Translations under genes and position numbers: made by a program
Shown: one piece after another, positions 61,190 through 64,000 of the stretch
Layout: each line of letters starts with the position of its first letter
Numbering within the stretch: the first letter of the stretch is position 1
Source: Bifidobacterium colobi
Lineage (GTDB): Bacteria; Actinomycetota; Actinomycetes; Actinomycetales; Bifidobacteriaceae
DNA: 64,000 nucleotides
Assembly (NCBI RefSeq): GCF_018555455.1
Contig: NZ_JAFEJU010000001.1
Location: forward strand, 1-64,000
Direction of reading: 5' to 3'
Notes under the pieces: model-generated
The model's input: the letters and a program-made list of their open reading frames with translations, nothing else
Database searches by the model: none
What the model was told of the DNA's origin: nothing

Positions 61190-62827
61190 TTACTGTTCGA
61201 TACGCGTCGACGCCTCAGCCTGTGGATCGCGAATCGCGATTCCGGTACGGGCGGACAGTTCACGTGCACGTTCGAGCTCATGGAAGTCAGGCCATTCGAT
61301 GGTGCTGCCTTCCGGTGTAGTGCCGGTCGGGGTGATGCCCTCGTACTTGACGAGCAGGCGAGCTTCTTCGCCGGTGATGCCCTTGCGCTTGACGCGCAGC
61401 ACCTCCACGTTGTAGAGCACACGGTCACGGCTCAACGGGTAGATAATCACCAGGCACACAAAGGTAAGCAGGAAGAACACGCCGGGCACCAGGGTCGCCA
61501 CATTGTAGAGCGCGGTCTTGGTAGCCGCCGATTGCACTGCCGTGGCACCGGATTGGTAGCCGACCCAGTCGAGCGACAGGCCGGCCAGCTCACCGGCCAC
61601 CGCCTGACCGATCTTGCGGGCGAACGAGTAGCAGGAGAAGCAGGTGGCTTCCTCACGGGTGTCACGCGTAACTTCGAGATCGTCGATCACATCGGTGATC
61701 ATGGCCCAAATCACCAAGTTGAAGCCCATCAGCGCGAAATACATGAACACCGCGCCAACGAGGAACACGATGCCGCTGCGGGTTTGCATCACGAACAGCA
61801 GCAGCATGGAGACGGCACCGAGCGCCGAGGCGAACGAGCAGATGGTCTTGCGTCCGAAGCGTCGGGTCAGAGGCTTGACGAACGGCACCACCAGGAACAT
61901 CACCGCCGTGCCGAGCAGTCCGGAGATGGAGGCGAGCGCCGCCGAACCGAACACATCGGTGTACACGTAGGTCATCAGCTGGTTGCTGAACAGCTGCGCC
62001 ACCAGCAGACACAGGGCGGCGGCCACGATGCCCAGCATCGAACGGGAGGAGAACGCGTTGGCAATCATGTGGACCGGCGAGCGCTTCTCGCCTTCCTTGG
62101 CATTCTGATCAGGGTCGGGATGCACGCGTTCGGTCACGTTGAAGTAGCAGATCACATAGCCGATGAACGCGGCGATGGATACCACGGCCGCCACGATGGC
62201 GAAGATATGCGTGCCGTCGCCGCCACGAATCACCTGATGGCCGTCTACCTTCTGGTAGATCACAATCGGTGCCACAATGCCGAGAATCAGACCGCCGATG
62301 GTGCCGCCCATGCTGCGCATCGTGGACAGGCTGGTGCGGTCGTCGGCGTCGGCGGAAATCGTGGAGGCCAGGGAACCGAACGGGATGTTGACGCAGGAGT
62401 AGAAGAAGCACCACACCACGTAGGTTATGGACATGTAGACGATCTTGACCCACATGGCGGCGTTGATCGCGAACGTCTGGTACATGAGGAATGAGAGGAT
62501 CACGAGCGGCGCGGTGAAACGCATCATGGTCACACGGAATTTGCCGCCCGGATGGTCTTTGGAGCGGTCCACCACCACGCCGACGGTCACGTCCATCACC
62601 GCGTCGAGCACGCGTGCCAGCAGGAACAACGTGCCGACGATGGTACCGGGAATGCCCATGACCTTGGTATAGAAGATCATGAACCAGGTGCCGGCGAACA
62701 CGAACATGAAGTCCGTGCCGAAGTCGCCGCACATGTATCCGATTTTGTCTCGCCAGCCGAATGGCCTGACGACAGCAGTACTACTGCCATCCGCCGATGC
62801 TGACTTGGTGTTGTGTGTTGTTGCCAT
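61190..62827 (-). CDS. GPH-family (MFS_2) glycoside/pentoside/hexuronide:cation symporter
   Basis: A 545-residue transporter. GYMCGDFGTDFMFVFAGTWFMIFYTKVMG, RVLDAVMDVTVGVVVDRSKDHPGGKFR and YVVWCFFYSCVNIPFGSL are GPH/MelB motifs. The C-terminal ~90 residues are hydrophilic. Sugar or glycoside import is expected. AGAGAGG precedes ATG 62827. It follows the amidohydrolase, so both may be one unit. Confidence 0.93.
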   Translation of the reverse strand: MATTHNTKSASADGSSTAVVRPFGWRDKIGYMCGDFGTDFMFVFAGTWFMIFYTKVMGIPGTIVGTLFLLARVLDAVMDVTVGVVVDRSKDHPGGKFRVTMMRFTAPLVILSFLMYQTFAINAAMWVKIVYMSITYVVWCFFYSCVNIPFGSLASTISADADDRTSLSTMRSMGGTIGGLILGIVAPIVIYQKVDGHQVIRGGDGTHIFAIVAAVVSIAAFIGYVICYFNVTERVHPDPDQNAKEGEKRSPVHMIANAFSSRSMLGIVAAALCLLVAQLFSNQLMTYVYTDVFGSAALASISGLLGTAVMFLVVPFVKPLTRRFGRKTICSFASALGAVSMLLLFVMQTRSGIVFLVGAVFMYFALMGFNLVIWAMITDVIDDLEVTRDTREEATCFSCYSFARKIGQAVAGELAGLSLDWVGYQSGATAVQSAATKTALYNVATLVPGVFFLLTFVCLVIIYPLSRDRVLYNVEVLRVKRKGITGEEARLLVKYEGITPTGTTPEGSTIEWPDFHELERARELSARTGIAIRDPQAEASTRIEQ

Positions 62828-62880
62828 GATGTTACCTCTCTGTTCCTTCGCCGCGAACGCGTATCATTCGCGCGCGGCAA

Positions 62881-64000
62881 TCACGCTGTCCAAACCGTGG
62901 TTCCTTCCTTGATGGTTTCGAGTACCTTGAGTTCGCGGATGCGGGCCGCAGCTTCGGCCTTGTCCGCCGACGCGGCCAGCGGGTCCGCGTCAAGAATGGT
63001 CAGGTCGGCGAGTTTGCCGGCTTCCAAAGTGCCCTTGCGCGCTTCCTCGCCGTACTGGTAGGCCGCGTTGCGCGTGATAGCGCTGAATGCCTCCCATGCG
63101 CCGACGCATTGTGCCTGATCGAGCTGTACGCCGTGCTTGGTGACGCGGGTCATCGCGCACCATGCGGCGAAGATGAGATCCGGCGGCACGATGGGCGAAT
63201 CGGTGTGGAAAGTGAAGGGAAGATGGTAGTCCAGCGCATCGTGCACTGCGGAAATGCGGGATGCGCGCGCGAATCCCAGGTTCTTGATGTGTGCGTCGCC
63301 CCAGAACCAGCAGTGGGAGACGAATATCGAGGGAATCATGTGCACGGCTGCCATGCGCGCGTATTGATCGTTGCGAGTGAGTTGGCAGTGGACCATCACC
63401 GGCCGCAGATCGAACTTGTCGGGTTTGCTGCTGGCACGGTAGGCGGCGGTGTATTGGGTGAGGAATTGTTCGCTGGCGGCATCGCCGTTGCAATGTGCCA
63501 TGACCTTCCACCCGCGTTCGAGCGCATGGTCGAGGAATGCGCGCATGGCCTCGTCGCTGAGGATGCCCGCACCTCGGTAGCCGGCCGGCTCGTTGGCTTT
63601 GGCGGATGCCGGCAGCGGCTCGTAGGGCTCGGACAGCCAAGCGCCGCGCGCCTGTGGGGAGCCATCCACGAACAGTTTCACGCCGCCGAAACGCAGATGA
63701 TTCAGATACTGGATGCCTTCGCTGGTGCCGCCGCTGGCATAGGAGCCAACGGATTCGAATACGGCATCCAAATCCTGGCCCATCATGGGGTAGCAGGTCA
63801 GGTCGAGCTTCAGCTGATGGGCTTCGGCAAGCTTGACGAATCGTTCGGCGTATCCGGGTGCCGTGGCACCGTCCTGGCAGGTGGTAATGCCATGGGATGC
63901 GTAATCGTTCTGGATGGCATCGGCCAAGTCTTCGACGCCTTGGCTTGGCATAACCGCCGGATGCATCAGAATCGGCATGATTGCAGGCGTTTCGGCGAAG
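62881..64000 (-). CDS. YtcJ-like metal-dependent amidohydrolase (5' end cut by window edge)
   Basis: At least 372 residues are visible; the frame is open past 64000. VKLFVDGSPQARGAWLSEPY, MAHCNGDAASEQFL, VHCQLTRNDQYARMA, PFTFHTDSPIVPPDLIFAAW and KGTLEAGKLADLTILDADPL are YtcJ-type amidohydrolase marks. The metal-binding N-terminal HxH is off the edge. Substrate unknown; members act on amide bonds such as N-substituted formamides. It begins the chain with the GPH and ABC transporters. Confidence 0.88.
   Translation of the reverse strand, partial: FAETPAIMPILMHPAVMPSQGVEDLADAIQNDYASHGITTCQDGATAPGYAERFVKLAEAHQLKLDLTCYPMMGQDLDAVFESVGSYASGGTSEGIQYLNHLRFGGVKLFVDGSPQARGAWLSEPYEPLPASAKANEPAGYRGAGILSDEAMRAFLDHALERGWKVMAHCNGDAASEQFLTQYTAAYRASSKPDKFDLRPVMVHCQLTRNDQYARMAAVHMIPSIFVSHCWFWGDAHIKNLGFARASRISAVHDALDYHLPFTFHTDSPIVPPDLIFAAWCAMTRVTKHGVQLDQAQCVGAWEAFSAITRNAAYQYGEEARKGTLEAGKLADLTILDADPLAASADKAEAAARIRELKVLETIKEGTTVWTA

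Noticed and set aside
61178..62494. Plus-strand frame opposite the GPH symporter
   Set aside because: Low-complexity His/Gly/Glu composition; the minus strand encodes the transporter.

Overview
The window reads as a high-GC actinobacterial chromosome, most likely Bifidobacterium and probably the B. longum group. Grounds: rpmG preceded by tRNA-Tyr/Thr/Met, a CIRCE-controlled groES with no groEL beside it, an fdxA-dapC pair, a 5-FCL/FmdB/SAF run, two class I DAHP synthases, and a U32 peptidase coupled to a laccase-domain (PgeF-like) gene. The species is inferred from gene content, not from a search. No insertion sequence, prophage, CRISPR array or rRNA was seen. Most genes lie on the minus strand.

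Region by region: 0-9.4 kb holds tRNA-Ser, an EamA exporter, dinB, dapC/fdxA (lysine and electron transfer), an APC amino-acid permease, murB, rpmG with three tRNAs, and a HisC-type aminotransferase. 9.4-15.2 kb holds a MoxR AAA+ ATPase, a very large DUF58-transglutaminase fusion, and groES with its CIRCE operator. 15.2-19.6 kb holds a coiled-coil membrane protein, a RimJ-like acetyltransferase, 5-FCL, an FmdB-type zinc ribbon and a SAF-domain protein. 19.7-25.1 kb is an operon of an FHA protein, a 1,242-residue helicase/nuclease-like protein whose motifs look degenerate, and a small basic protein. This is the strongest candidate for an undescribed system.

25.2-36 kb holds rplJ-rplL with a leader attenuator, an alpha/beta hydrolase, a purine permease, the complete pstSCAB phosphate importer, and a PhoP/PhoR-like two-component pair. 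36-47.3 kb holds an MHS transporter, MTA/SAH nucleosidase, two DAHP synthases flanking an AbiEi/DUF559-like gene, PepC, a DivIVA-like coiled-coil protein, a pyroglutamyl-peptidase homologue lacking its usual histidine, and IspD. 47.3-52.9 kb holds an AlbA_2-type protein next to an AT-rich spacer, PgeF, a U32 peptidase, a small membrane protein and trmD.

52.9-64 kb is accessory metabolism: two tandem esterases with an MFS transporter and an AraC regulator, then rsmD, then a taurine/sulfonate-type ABC importer with a GPH-type symporter and a YtcJ-like amidohydrolase that runs off the right edge. Intergenic regions contain a recurring two-hairpin repeat family, several long inverted repeats, and candidate operators near pst/pho, aroG and murB.
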